The notes under the pieces were generated by a model. The model saw nothing but the letters and a program-made list of their open reading frames with translations, made no database searches and was not told the DNA's origin. Positions 24,983 to 33,993 of a stretch of 64,000 nucleotides of DNA are shown here, piece by piece; the stretch's first letter is position 1, and each line of letters starts with the position of its first letter. Origin of the DNA: Frateuria_A sp035695185 (GTDB taxonomy: Bacteria > Pseudomonadota > Gammaproteobacteria > Xanthomonadales > Rhodanobacteraceae); contig NZ_DASSES010000206.1 of assembly GCF_035695185.1 (NCBI RefSeq), positions 1 to 64,000 of the forward strand, given 5' to 3'. The translations under genes were made by a program, and so were the position numbers.

Positions 24983-25513
24983 ATGCGCATGCATCCTGCA
25001 GGAGTTCGTCTTTTCGCCACGGCCTGTCTGGTCGCCGGCCTCGGCTCGACGACCACGGCCCTGGCCAGTGGCGCCACCGCGCCTTTCCCGCTGGCCGGCA
25101 CCTGGACCTTGCAGGCGGCCGACGCGCTGCATCCGGATGGCTCGCGCACCCGCGACTACGGCGCCGCGCCCAAGGGCCTGCTGATGATCGACCGGCAGGG
25201 CCACTATTCGCTGCAGATCTTCCGCGCCGAGCGCCCGCGCTTCGCCGCCGATGCCAAGGCCAAGGGCACCGCCGACGAATACCGCGCGGCGGTCATGGGC
25301 TCGAGCACGCACTACGGCACGGTCGAACTCGACGCCGCGCGGCACCAGCTCGTGTTCCACATCGAGGGCGCCTCCTTTCCCAACTGGGAGGGCCAGCAAC
25401 AGCGCCGCAGCTTCGAGCTGCACGGCGACGTGCTGAGCTACCGGGTGCCGCCGCGCCCGGACGGCAACGTGCCGATCTCGGTATGGCGGCGGAGCGGGGC
25501 TGGCGGCCGATGA
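24983..25513 (+). CDS. Secreted lipocalin-like domain protein
   Basis: A 176-residue protein with a signal peptide (ATACLVAGLGSTTTALA). The mature part follows the lipocalin_5-type pattern: PLAGTWTLQAADAL, then a YSLQIFRAERP strand, KGTADEYRAAV and a HIEGASFPNWEGQQQRRSFE region near the end. Such proteins fold as small beta-barrels and bind hydrophobic ligands or act on them; the ligand is unknown. GGAGGAA precedes the ATG; a second in-frame ATG lies two codons later. The divergent LysR gene probably regulates it. Confidence 0.82.
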   Translation: MRMHPAGVRLFATACLVAGLGSTTTALASGATAPFPLAGTWTLQAADALHPDGSRTRDYGAAPKGLLMIDRQGHYSLQIFRAERPRFAADAKAKGTADEYRAAVMGSSTHYGTVELDAARHQLVFHIEGASFPNWEGQQQRRSFELHGDVLSYRVPPRPDGNVPISVWRRSGAGGR

Positions 25514-25611
25514 GCCTTCAACCGCACGCCGGCCCGTCCCGGCATTGATCGGACCCACACGCCGCTGGGCGTATGAGGCGGGTGGTCCCCGCTCCGGCGC
25601 GCACTCGTCAG

Positions 25612-26052
25612 ATGACCAGCAAGATTCTCGAGATCGACCTTCACGACGCCGGACGTGACGGCGTCTATCGCGTGGTGCCGGATGATCCGACGACCCTGGC
25701 CGAGGATGCCGCCCGCGCCAGCCTTCGCTTCAGCCGGCTCGATCTTCGTGACTGCACTAGCCACCAGCAGGCCCTCGAAACGCTGGCCCAGTCGTTCGAG
25801 GTCCCCGCGCCGCGCGAGGACTGGCCGGCGCTCGCGGCCGGCCTGCGCGATCTCGGTTGGCTGTCCGCGCCCGGCTACGTACTGGTGCTCGACCATGCCG
25901 ATGTACTGCGTGCCCAGGCGCCCGACGTCTACGCCACGCTTCGCGACCACCTGTCCGGCGTGGCCCGCTACTGGCACGCGCGGGGCGTGCCGTTCTTCGT
26001 GTTCATGGTGTTCCCGGACAACGAGACGCTGGACGCAGCCATCGACGCGTGA
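25612..26052 (+). CDS. Barstar-family protein without an adjacent barnase
   Basis: A 146-residue protein. The pattern SRLDLRDCTSHQQALETLAQ, then FEVP......DWPALAAGLRDLGWL and LVLDHADVL matches the barstar fold, in which the helix after DW.AL and the following strand contact the RNase active site. Barstars inhibit barnase-type ribonucleases. No barnase or other toxin is next to it, so it is either an orphan immunity protein or a housekeeping barstar homologue, both common in Proteobacteria. It is convergent with the PNGase A-like gene. Confidence 0.85.
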   Translation: MTSKILEIDLHDAGRDGVYRVVPDDPTTLAEDAARASLRFSRLDLRDCTSHQQALETLAQSFEVPAPREDWPALAAGLRDLGWLSAPGYVLVLDHADVLRAQAPDVYATLRDHLSGVARYWHARGVPFFVFMVFPDNETLDAAIDA

Positions 26053-26064
26053 TCGGGAGAACGC

Positions 26065-26086
26065 GGGCCAGGTGGGAGCCTGGCCC
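26065..26086. terminator. Bidirectional terminator-like hairpin
   Basis: GGGCCAGG-TGGGAG-CCTGGCCC is a perfect 8-bp stem with a 6-nt loop, placed between the convergent barstar and PNGase A-like genes. No T run follows. Confidence 0.5.
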
Positions 26087-26113
26087 ACGGTCATCGACCG
26101 GGGACGTCGGGTT

Positions 26114-27997
26114 TCAGCGCCACCAGCCCAGCGTGTCCGGCGACCCGTCGGGATGCGCGAACCAGCGCACCTGGTTGCGCCCGCCCGGGCAGGTGTCGCC
26201 CCGGGACAGGCGCACGATCGCGTCGTCCCGGGCGGCCACTTCGCCGTGGTAACAGCTGCCGAAGTTGTCGCGGTAGTTGCGCAGCGTGGAGCTCTCCCAG
26301 CGTGGGTCGGTCTGGTCGGCGCCACCCTTGCGGACGGAGTAGAAGCGGGCGCCTGCGTGCGTGGTGTAGTGGCCGAAGCCGGGCTTGTAGTGATCACCGT
26401 CGATCACGCGGCTTTGGGCGATGCTCACGTTGGTGCGCGTGAAGTCGATGTTCCACCCGTCCCCGGTTTGTACATGCGCCGCGAGCCGGTACGCCATCTG
26501 CAGCGGGTAGCTGGTGCTCGTGCGATCCCAGCTGATCAGCCGGGTCCCGATCGCGCGACGGCTGGTCTGCTGCACCGTGCTGCTCAATGACAGGTCCTGC
26601 CGGTAGGCCTTGTCGGCAATGAATATGCCGCCGTACGGTCCTTGTACCCGAAGCACCTGCGTGCTGGCGAAGGCTCCGGTCTGGTGCACCCGCGAGTCGA
26701 TGCGCCCCTGGGAGGTGTTCACGAAGCCACGGATTTCGAATTCGCGCTGCTGCCGCGTGTGGATGTCTCCGACGATCGTGTCGCCGATGCGCCGCAGGGT
26801 ATTGCTGTAGTGGGGTGCGCCACTCCCGGTAGTCAGCGTGTTGAGCGTCACGGCACCGGTGACCTGCGTGCGCTGCGGGTCGAGGTACACCAGCAGGGCA
26901 CTGCCGCCGTAACGGTCGTAGCCATACGGGTACCGGTTGTCCACGGTGACGTTGTGCCGACCGGCGGCGCTCAGCAGGGCGGCAAAAGGCGTCAGGTCCA
27001 CCCGGTACGGCTTGAAGTTCAACATCTCCAGCGTCGGGATAGGCTGGTCGGCGCTGTTGTGGTGGTAGTTGTTCATGTCGGCCACGAGCAGCGGGAACAC
27101 CGGAGCAATGCCCGCCAGGGTTCCATCCACCGCGATCTTGAACTCACGGTAGTTGCCCCCGGAGCAACCCTGGGCGTAAGGATTGATGGCGTCCCTGGTC
27201 CAGCCGCCCGGAGCGAGTACGTCTGTCAGCTGCGGAAGCTCGAGCGGGCCACCGTTACCCGACCAGTCGATCACGCAGGTGTACCAGAAGTTGCGGGGCA
27301 GGCCGCCGTCGCCGCTGAAGTAGTCGGCCTCCACATCCAGATAGGCACGCACGATGTTGTGAGGCAGGTTGACGGGGGTTTCCTGGTTGACCGGGATCAC
27401 GGCGTCCGGCACGCGCGGCGCGGGCGTGGCGGCGCTGGACGGATAGAAGAACAGCCGTGCGGTCGCGTAGAACGGGGGCGTGTAGGGCGGGTCGGGAAAG
27501 TCCTCGTTCTGCGTCATCCAGATCGATCCCGTACGCGGGGCTCTGAAGAGCGCGCTGTAGTCGGTCAGGTCGCGCTCGAGATGCCAGCGCGAGTTGCCGT
27601 CATAGCGGGGTGTGATGCTGCGGAACAGCCGCACGCGCGCCAGGTCCATGCCGAGCGTGTCCGTGATCGAGCGCCGCACACTGCGCACGTCCAGCTTGAG
27701 GATCACCTTTGCCCACGGGGGCGGGCAGGCGGACGGGGGCATGTAGGTGATCGGTGCGTTGGGGTCATGGTCGGGATCGCCCATGGGCCACGCCCGATCG
27801 TGCAGCAACTCGACCACGCACGGCTGCCCGGCGGCCACCGGCACGCGCGGATCGACCGAGGCGACCGGATTGGTCGAAGCCACCTGGGGAGCGACCACCG
27901 GGCCGGTCGGTGATTGGGCGGCCGCGCCAAAGACAGGTGCCAGCGTGCACGCCGTGGCGAACAGCGCCCGATGCAGGGAGTCGTGTCGAAGGGTCAT
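26114..27997 (-). CDS. Secreted peptide-N4-asparagine amidase A (PNGase A)-like protein
   Basis: A 627-residue protein with a signal peptide (ALFATACTLAPVFGAAA). The mature part carries the PNGase A family pattern: PCVVELLHDRAW, PPSACPPPWAKVILKLDV, a central NIVRAYLDVEADYFSGD with NFWYTCV, and a late all-beta region. Plant PNGase A and its bacterial relatives release N-glycans, including core alpha-1,3-fucosylated ones, from glycoproteins. This suggests use of plant glycoproteins. Catalytic residues cannot be assigned with certainty by eye. GGAGG precedes the ATG. GH43 and GH3 genes lie next to it. An FNR-like dyad sits 75 nt upstream. Confidence 0.88.
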   Translation of the reverse strand: MTLRHDSLHRALFATACTLAPVFGAAAQSPTGPVVAPQVASTNPVASVDPRVPVAAGQPCVVELLHDRAWPMGDPDHDPNAPITYMPPSACPPPWAKVILKLDVRSVRRSITDTLGMDLARVRLFRSITPRYDGNSRWHLERDLTDYSALFRAPRTGSIWMTQNEDFPDPPYTPPFYATARLFFYPSSAATPAPRVPDAVIPVNQETPVNLPHNIVRAYLDVEADYFSGDGGLPRNFWYTCVIDWSGNGGPLELPQLTDVLAPGGWTRDAINPYAQGCSGGNYREFKIAVDGTLAGIAPVFPLLVADMNNYHHNSADQPIPTLEMLNFKPYRVDLTPFAALLSAAGRHNVTVDNRYPYGYDRYGGSALLVYLDPQRTQVTGAVTLNTLTTGSGAPHYSNTLRRIGDTIVGDIHTRQQREFEIRGFVNTSQGRIDSRVHQTGAFASTQVLRVQGPYGGIFIADKAYRQDLSLSSTVQQTSRRAIGTRLISWDRTSTSYPLQMAYRLAAHVQTGDGWNIDFTRTNVSIAQSRVIDGDHYKPGFGHYTTHAGARFYSVRKGGADQTDPRWESSTLRNYRDNFGSCYHGEVAARDDAIVRLSRGDTCPGGRNQVRWFAHPDGSPDTLGWWR

Positions 27998-28072
27998 GCG
28001 AAGCCTCCACCGCGTTGCGGTCCGATCCATCCTGGCCCCGCGCCCGTGGTACTCCGCCGCCCCGCATGCGAA

Positions 28073-28086
28073 TTGATGTCGGTCAA
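28073..28086. promoter_or_regulatory. FNR/Anr-like site upstream of the PNGase A-like gene
   Basis: TTGAT-GTCG-GTCAA has one mismatch from the TTGAT-N4-ATCAA dyad. It lies 75 nt before the PNGase A-like ATG (minus strand), in a position usual for an activator. Confidence 0.4.
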
Positions 28087-28155
28087 CAAGTCGGGGCCAG
28101 GGCGCTGCCCGATGAGCAAGTGCGGCGGGCTCGACGGGTCAAGGGGGCGCTTGCG

Positions 28156-30009
28156 TCAGGGCTCCAGCGTTGCCGCCCGCGACAATTTCGACACCCCGTG
28201 TTCGTCGAACGCCTCGACCGCCACCACGTAGCGCACGCCCTTGTCGAGCGAGCGCAACTGCAGGTGCGTGGGCTGGTCGGCGAAGCGCTGGTAGGTTTCG
28301 TGCAGGCGGTCGGCGGCCAACCCCCAGCGCACGTTGTAGCCGACGGCGCCCGGGACCGGCTTCCAGGCGATCTCGGCGTTGCGCGCGTCGGCCTCGCGGG
28401 TCGCGGAAACCAGCTCCGGTGCCGGCGGTGGCGCACCTTCGGCGTGGCCGAACACGCGCAGGTCGGAGATGGCCAGGTGCTTCGCGCCGACGTGCCCGTG
28501 CACGTAGCGCACGTAACGGATGTGCGCGGGCGCATCGAGTTCCAGGTAGGCGTTGGGGCGGTCGCGTTTCTCGTGCGAGAGGTCGGCCAGCGTGCTCCAG
28601 TGCGTGCCGTCGGTGGAGCCTTCGAGCCTGAACTGCGTGACGATGTCCGGTGCGTCGCCGTAGCGGCCGGCCTTGTAGTCGGTGAAGTTCACCTGCACCG
28701 CGCGCACGGTGCGTGCTCCGCCCAGATCGATGGTCAGCGTCTGGCCGGGGGTGTTCTTCGCGGCGACCCAGTAGGTGCGCGGGTTCTCGTCGGTGACCTC
28801 CGCCGGTCCGTGCCCGGGCAACGACGACGAGGCGGTGGCGTGCTTGCGCCAGGACAGCAGCATCCAGCCGGTGAAGGTGCTTTCGCCGGGCTCGAGCTTG
28901 TGGTCGGGCATGCGCTGCGGGAAATCGCCGAAGCGGGTGTCGATCCACATCTGGCCGTCGTCGTGATAGCCCGCCGGGAACAGGTCGATGCGGCGCTCGA
29001 ATTTCCAGTTGACGCCCACCCACATGGTGCCGGTGTTCCAGGTGTTGCCGTAGGCGTCGTCGAAGGTCGAGCCGTGGCCGGCGCCGACCACGAAGCCGCC
29101 GGGCTTGTAGCCGACCGGGTTGTAGGGCGCGTAGTGGAAGGGCCCGAGCGGCTTGTCGCTGGTGTAGACGCCGGTGGCGTAGACGTTGAACTCGGTGCCG
29201 GGCGCGCCGTACTGCAGGTAGTAGGTATCGCGATGGCGGTTCATCCAGGCGCCCTCGACGTACGGGTCGATGCTCGTGTCGGTGTGGTCCTGGCCGAAGC
29301 GCTCCCAGCCGTGCCGGTCCGGATGCAGGCGAAACAGGGCCTGGGGTTTGCTGACGAAGGTGACGCGCTTGCCCGCGCCTTCGTCGGCGTGGCCGAGTGC
29401 CAGGTCGATCTGCGCGCCGTAGATCGGGAAGATGTTGGACGAATCCCAGTACAGGTAGGTCTTGCCGTCCTCGTCGCGGAACAGGCCCGGGTCCCACGGG
29501 CCGGGTGGCAGGTCGCCCGGCTTCATTTCGCTCTCGTGACCGGCCCAGACGGCGCCGGGAACGGGCGGCAGCAGCCGGGTCCAGAAGTCCCAGTGGCCAT
29601 GCGCGGGATCGGTGGAATAGAGCAGCGGCACCGGCTGCATGGCCGACTGCATCAGGAACAGCTTGCCGTCGGCGACCAGCGTGGCCGGCGCCACCGGGCC
29701 GTCGAACGGCCAACGGTCCGGCCGCACGAAATCCCAGTGCAACAGGTCGGTGGAGCGCCAGTAGCCGTCGGCCAGGGTCATGAACAGGTAGTACGCGTCG
29801 CCGTAGCGCACCACCGCCGGGTCGGCGCCAGTGCGGTAGGCGATGCCCTGGTTCATCTGCTCGTAGTTGTAGCGGTAGTCGACGTCGACCGGATTGGCCC
29901 AGGTGTGCGCACGCGGATTGACCGCGGCGCCGGCGACGGGAGCGATGAGGCTACCGAACACCAGCAAGGCGAGGGCAAGGCAGGGACGGGCTGGACTGGC
30001 GTGTGGCAT
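28156..30009 (-). CDS. GH43-type glycoside hydrolase with discoidin (F5/8C) and FN3 domains
   Basis: A 617-residue secreted protein (signal LALALLVFGSLIAPVAGA). Residues about 50-400 form a five-bladed propeller of the GH43 type: catalytic base in GADPAVVRYG (Asp about 63), a second Asp in GPWDPGLFRDEDG and the general acid in SIDPYVEGAW. A discoidin-like domain follows (ENPRTYWVAAKN, LTIDLGG, ISDLRVFG) and then a fibronectin type III domain to the end. GH43 enzymes cleave arabinose or xylose linkages of plant polysaccharides. It is divergent from a GH3 beta-glucosidase and downstream of nothing on its strand; a LacI-type operator candidate lies in the shared promoter. Confidence 0.9.
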   Translation of the reverse strand: MPHASPARPCLALALLVFGSLIAPVAGAAVNPRAHTWANPVDVDYRYNYEQMNQGIAYRTGADPAVVRYGDAYYLFMTLADGYWRSTDLLHWDFVRPDRWPFDGPVAPATLVADGKLFLMQSAMQPVPLLYSTDPAHGHWDFWTRLLPPVPGAVWAGHESEMKPGDLPPGPWDPGLFRDEDGKTYLYWDSSNIFPIYGAQIDLALGHADEGAGKRVTFVSKPQALFRLHPDRHGWERFGQDHTDTSIDPYVEGAWMNRHRDTYYLQYGAPGTEFNVYATGVYTSDKPLGPFHYAPYNPVGYKPGGFVVGAGHGSTFDDAYGNTWNTGTMWVGVNWKFERRIDLFPAGYHDDGQMWIDTRFGDFPQRMPDHKLEPGESTFTGWMLLSWRKHATASSSLPGHGPAEVTDENPRTYWVAAKNTPGQTLTIDLGGARTVRAVQVNFTDYKAGRYGDAPDIVTQFRLEGSTDGTHWSTLADLSHEKRDRPNAYLELDAPAHIRYVRYVHGHVGAKHLAISDLRVFGHAEGAPPPAPELVSATREADARNAEIAWKPVPGAVGYNVRWGLAADRLHETYQRFADQPTHLQLRSLDKGVRYVVAVEAFDEHGVSKLSRAATLEP

Positions 30010-30074
30010 GGCATGCGGCTCGGTCGGAACAGGTCCCCCCTGCGGTCCGGATCTGGATCTTTTCACACCCGCTC

Positions 30075-30090
30075 GTGTAAACGGTTTCAC
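30075..30090. promoter_or_regulatory. LacI-family operator-like site between GH43 and GH3 genes
   Basis: GTGTAAACGGTTTCAC is an imperfect dyad resembling the TGTAAAC/GTTTACA and TGAAACC/GGTTTCA half-sites bound by LacI-family sugar repressors. It lies 65 nt before the GH43 start and 37 nt before the GH3 start, so it could control both. Confidence 0.5.
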
Positions 30091-30127
30091 GTCTCAAGCG
30101 GGCACTGCCGCCCGCGTGCGAGCTGCC

Positions 30128-32512
30128 ATGAAACGACCAACGATCTCTCCCTTGCATCGCGCCGTGACCCTGCTGGCTGGCACGTTGGCCTGCGCGGGTG
30201 TCCATGCCCGGGAGCAGGCGGCCACGGCGATGCCGCAGACCGCAGCGCCGTCGAACGCGCAACTGGCTTCGCCCGATATCGAACGGCGGGTCGACGCGCT
30301 GCTCAGGCAGATGACGCTGGAGGAGAAGATCGGCCAACTGGTGCAGTACAACGACCAGGGCTTCAGCGCGCCGACCACCGCCAACGGCGACCAGGCGCTG
30401 GCCGCCAATCCCGAGACCCAGACCCGGGTCGACGCCATGGCGCTGGCGAAGCAGGGCCGGCTCGGCTCGATGCTCAACGTGATCGGCGCGGACAAGACGC
30501 GTGCCTTCCAGGAGGCGGCGATGCACAGCCGCCTGCACATCCCGATCCTGTTCGGCGCGGACGTGATCCATGGTTACCGCACCATCTATCCGGTGCCGCT
30601 GGGGCTGGCCGCGTCGTGGGATACCGCGCTGGTGCAGGACCTCTCCCACATGGCCGCCACGGAAGCCACCACCGCCGGCGTGAAGTGGTTCTATTCGCCG
30701 ATGGTGGACATCTCGCGCGATGCGCGCTGGGGCCGCTCGACCGAAGGCGCGGGCGAGGATGCCTACCTCGGCGCGGCGATGGCGCGCGCCTACGTGCGCG
30801 GCTACCAGGGCACCGACCTGTCCCGGCCGGACAGCGTCGCCGCCTCGGTCAAGCACTTCGCCGCCTACGGCGCGGCCGAGGCCGGGCGCGAATACAACAC
30901 CACCGACATGTCAGACATCCGCCTGCGCCAGGTCTACCTGCCGCCGTACAGGGCCGCGGTCGAGGCGGGCGCGGCCACCCTGATGAGCTCGTTCAATGCG
31001 CTCAACGGCGTGCCGGCCACGGCCAACCCGTACCTGATGGACGAGATCCTGCGCAAGGAGTGGGGCTTCGACGGCTTCGTGGTGAGCGACTACACCGCGG
31101 TGATGGAACTGACCCACCACGGCATCGCGCTGGACGCCGCCACGGCGACGAAGAAGGCGCTGGAGGCGGGCGTGGAAGTGGACATGATGTCCCACTTCTA
31201 CGACACCCAGATTCCGAAGCTCCTGGCGGAGCACCGGCTGTCGACGGCCACCGTGGACGAGGCGGTGCGCCGCGTGCTGCGGGTCAAGTTCGCGCTGGGG
31301 CTGTTCGAGCATCCCTACGCGCAAGGGACCGAGGTGACGCATGCGGTGCCCGGCCATCGCGCGCTGGTGCGCCGCGCCGCCGAGGAGTCGTTCGTGCTGC
31401 TGCGCAACGCAGCGGTCGGCGGCAAGGCGGTGCTGCCGCTGGGCGACGGGGTGAAGTCGGTGGCGCTGATCGGCCCGCTCGCCGACGCCGCCAACGAGAT
31501 GCAGGGCGCCTGGGGCGGCGGCAACCAGGCGCCCGACGTGGTAACCCTGCAGCAGGCATTGGAGCGACGCATGCGGGAGCGTGGCGGCCGCGTGCTGTTC
31601 GCGCATGGCACCGATATCGAGGGCGACTCGACCGCAGGCTTCGATGAGGCGCTGCAGGCGGCGCGCCAGGCCGACGTGGTGGTGCTCGCGCTGGGCGAAT
31701 CCTCGGCGATGAGTGGCGAAGCGGGCTCGCGCGCGCACCTGGACCTGCCGGGCAACCAGCAGCAACTGCTGGAGAAGGTCGCGGCGATCGGCAAGCCGGT
31801 GGTGCTGCTGGTCTTCTCCGGGCGCCCGCTGGTGCTGGACTGGGCGGCCCGGCACGTGCCGGCAATCATGGCGGTGTGGTTCCCGGGCACCGAGGCGGGC
31901 AACGCGCTGGCCAACGTGCTGTTCGGCGACGTGGCGCCCAGCGGCAAGCTGCCGATGAGCTTCCCGCGTGCCGTGGGACAGGAGCCGCTCTACTACAACC
32001 AGTTCCCGACCGGCCGCCCGGCCGGCGATGCCGACCTGTCCAGGCCGCCCGGCGGCGATACGCGCTTCGTCTCGCGCTACATCGATGTGCCGAACGATGC
32101 ACTGTTCCCGTTCGGTCACGGGCTGGGCTACACGAGCTTCGCCTACTCCAGCGTGAGCGTGTCGCGCCGCACGCTGCCGCTGGCCCAGGCCAACCGCCCG
32201 GACGCCCGCTCGCTGGTCACGGTCACCGCGACGCTGACCAACACCGGCAAGCGCGCGGGCACGGAAGTCGCCCAGCTGTACCTGCGCAACCTCGGTGCCA
32301 GCGTCGAGCAGCCGGTACGCAGCCTCAAGGGCTTCCAGCGCGTCACGCTGAAGCCCGGCGAGTCGCGGCAGGTGCGCTTCGAACTGGGCTTTCCGGAGCT
32401 GTCCTTCTACGACGTCCACAGCCGCCAGGTGGTGGAGCCGACGCACTACACGGTGTGGGTCGGCGGCAGTTCGCAGGCGACGGCGCAGGCGGCGTTCGAC
32501 GTCACGCCATGA
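30128..32512 (+). CDS. bglX: Periplasmic GH3 beta-glucosidase (BglX-like)
   Basis: A 794-residue protein with a signal peptide (VTLLAGTLACAGVHA). The GH3 N-terminal barrel has KIGQLVQY, ADVIHGYRTIYP, SVKHFAAYG and the nucleophile in GFVVSDYTAVME. The C-terminal alpha/beta domain carries LALGESSAMSGEA and WFPGTEAGNALANVLFGDVA, and the protein ends with an FN3-like domain (LTNTGKRAGTEVAQLYL). Length and order match BglX. It hydrolyses terminal beta-glucosides or xylosides released by enzymes such as the divergent GH43. The A+T-richer island begins right after its stop codon. Confidence 0.94.
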   Translation: MKRPTISPLHRAVTLLAGTLACAGVHAREQAATAMPQTAAPSNAQLASPDIERRVDALLRQMTLEEKIGQLVQYNDQGFSAPTTANGDQALAANPETQTRVDAMALAKQGRLGSMLNVIGADKTRAFQEAAMHSRLHIPILFGADVIHGYRTIYPVPLGLAASWDTALVQDLSHMAATEATTAGVKWFYSPMVDISRDARWGRSTEGAGEDAYLGAAMARAYVRGYQGTDLSRPDSVAASVKHFAAYGAAEAGREYNTTDMSDIRLRQVYLPPYRAAVEAGAATLMSSFNALNGVPATANPYLMDEILRKEWGFDGFVVSDYTAVMELTHHGIALDAATATKKALEAGVEVDMMSHFYDTQIPKLLAEHRLSTATVDEAVRRVLRVKFALGLFEHPYAQGTEVTHAVPGHRALVRRAAEESFVLLRNAAVGGKAVLPLGDGVKSVALIGPLADAANEMQGAWGGGNQAPDVVTLQQALERRMRERGGRVLFAHGTDIEGDSTAGFDEALQAARQADVVVLALGESSAMSGEAGSRAHLDLPGNQQQLLEKVAAIGKPVVLLVFSGRPLVLDWAARHVPAIMAVWFPGTEAGNALANVLFGDVAPSGKLPMSFPRAVGQEPLYYNQFPTGRPAGDADLSRPPGGDTRFVSRYIDVPNDALFPFGHGLGYTSFAYSSVSVSRRTLPLAQANRPDARSLVTVTATLTNTGKRAGTEVAQLYLRNLGASVEQPVRSLKGFQRVTLKPGESRQVRFELGFPELSFYDVHSRQVVEPTHYTVWVGGSSQATAQAAFDVTP

Positions 32513-32745
32513 GTGCGGGCCAGCAAGCCTATCACCGGTATGTTGAGCGGAGGAGAGTGTGTACTGCTCCGCTCGCGTTTCATTGGTTTTGCTTCTATGT
32601 TGGATCACCTGTCGGGTTGCTTCACCCTGTGACGTAGGTGTTTTCCGATAAAGACAATTGATCTCTTGAGTCGACTTAAAAACCTTCGCAGTATGTCCTT
32701 CGTGTCTGAGTCGGATATTTTCCCAAAACTCAAGAAGGATGAGTC

Positions 32746-33669
32746 ATGAAGGAAAAGACGATTGTTTGGTCGGCAATTGTTGCTCTGTTTTTTTCTCAAC
32801 CGTCATGGGCGAGTAATACCTCCTCCGTGTGCAATGGCTGTACGCTCGCGAAGCTTCATCAGGAGGCGCTGGACCTGGGGGATGGTGACCACTATTTTTT
32901 TGATTTTTACGGGCAGCGAATGACCCATTACCGTGTTGCTGGCGAGGCACCGAGAGTTTCGACCTTTCACTCCGCTGCTTTAGGTTATAGTGCTCAAATA
33001 GTTCCGCTGGTCTCCGGCGAAAGTAAGCTATTTGCAGCAACTTTGGACCTGTACTGGATAAACAACAGCAGCGTTTACGTATCCGCGCACGCATCCGCAG
33101 ACATAGATCTGCGGGAAACGGCAGCTTATTTCTCGCTCGCTTATCGATCGGAAAGCACCGCTGGAAAGATGAATGCCTTTGACATGGTCGAGACCCCTGT
33201 GTATCGCAAGATGGCGATAGATCAACAGACGAGCTTTTCCAAAAAGCCCTTCTTGGCCTTCACTAATGCAATTCGGGCAGCCGCAGGGACCGTTGTGTTT
33301 GCCTTGAATGCCGTCCCGTTTGTAAAGGTTCCTATCGTGATGAAAAATAGGCTGCACTTTCCGGACGGAAGCACCTGTATCATACAGTATGATTTTTCTT
33401 CTCAGCAGTTCGTGTACGTTCCAGGGTCGGCGCGTGATGCGGTTGGCAACCCTATACCAGAAACTCCCTTGGAAGTGTCGGGTGGCGGCACAATGAATTA
33501 TGTCTTCCCTGGCACGCCGGCGGGACAAATGGCGGGCCTCGATCAGGTAGCGCATTTGCAGCGCATGAACATATTGGTCAAGGTGCCTAGTACGCGAGGC
33601 TCGGGGTGGGTTATGGCCTGCTCTAACATCAATGACGAGCTTCCCAAGTGTGTCGCTTGGCCTCGCTAA
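32746..33669 (+). CDS. Secreted orphan protein in the AT-richer island
   Basis: A 307-residue protein of no family I recognise. It has a signal peptide (IVALFFSQPSWA, cut near residue 22) and a CNGC motif right after it (SSVCNGCTL), then alternating beta-like segments (LFAATLDLYWINNSSVYVSA), a Pro/Val-rich middle and a C-terminal pair of cysteines (MACSNINDELPKC). Four cysteines in the mature part suggest two disulfides in the periplasm or outside. AAGGATGAGTC precedes the ATG. Codon usage is A+T-leaning compared with its neighbours. A 90-residue membrane protein follows 51 nt downstream, possibly in the same transcript; a secreted effector with a membrane partner is one possibility, without direct evidence. 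Confidence 0.8.
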   Translation: MKEKTIVWSAIVALFFSQPSWASNTSSVCNGCTLAKLHQEALDLGDGDHYFFDFYGQRMTHYRVAGEAPRVSTFHSAALGYSAQIVPLVSGESKLFAATLDLYWINNSSVYVSAHASADIDLRETAAYFSLAYRSESTAGKMNAFDMVETPVYRKMAIDQQTSFSKKPFLAFTNAIRAAAGTVVFALNAVPFVKVPIVMKNRLHFPDGSTCIIQYDFSSQQFVYVPGSARDAVGNPIPETPLEVSGGGTMNYVFPGTPAGQMAGLDQVAHLQRMNILVKVPSTRGSGWVMACSNINDELPKCVAWPR

Positions 33670-33720
33670 TTACCGGTGCGTTTATTTGAAAGCTTGTCTT
33701 TCCTTATGTGAGACTATTGA

Positions 33721-33993
33721 ATGAACGCTGCGCGATCGGTTGTGATATTCATTCTTTCCATCGTCGTGTTGAAAATTGTCTTGGCGGCTCACGGAATGTC
33801 GTGGCTTGCTGTCTTTCTTGTCGTTGGTTTTTTTGTCGCCATTACAGGGGCGTCAGTTGCGATATTTAGGGCTTGCAGAGAGTTTCCCGCTCGGGCGGGA
33901 AACCGGCTAGCTTCGAAGGTGTCAATAGCTTGTTTTGCGGTAAGTGGCACGGCTGGCGTTGCCTTGGTCATGAAGCTGATCTGTTGGTGTTAA
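33721..33993 (+). CDS. Small membrane protein in the AT-richer island
   Basis: A 90-residue protein with three hydrophobic segments (about 5-23, 27-49 and 68-88) and a short basic loop (RACREFPARAGNRLASK). No family is recognised. The ribosome site is weak (GTGAGACTATTGA before the ATG). It lies 51 nt after the secreted orphan gene on the same strand and shares its composition, so the two probably arrived together. Confidence 0.65.
   Translation: MNAARSVVIFILSIVVLKIVLAAHGMSWLAVFLVVGFFVAITGASVAIFRACREFPARAGNRLASKVSIACFAVSGTAGVALVMKLICWC

Noticed and set aside
27754..31647. Plus-strand open frame of almost 1300 codons
   Set aside because: Crosses three real genes (PNGase A-like, GH43, GH3) in wrong frames; composition is typical of a shadow.
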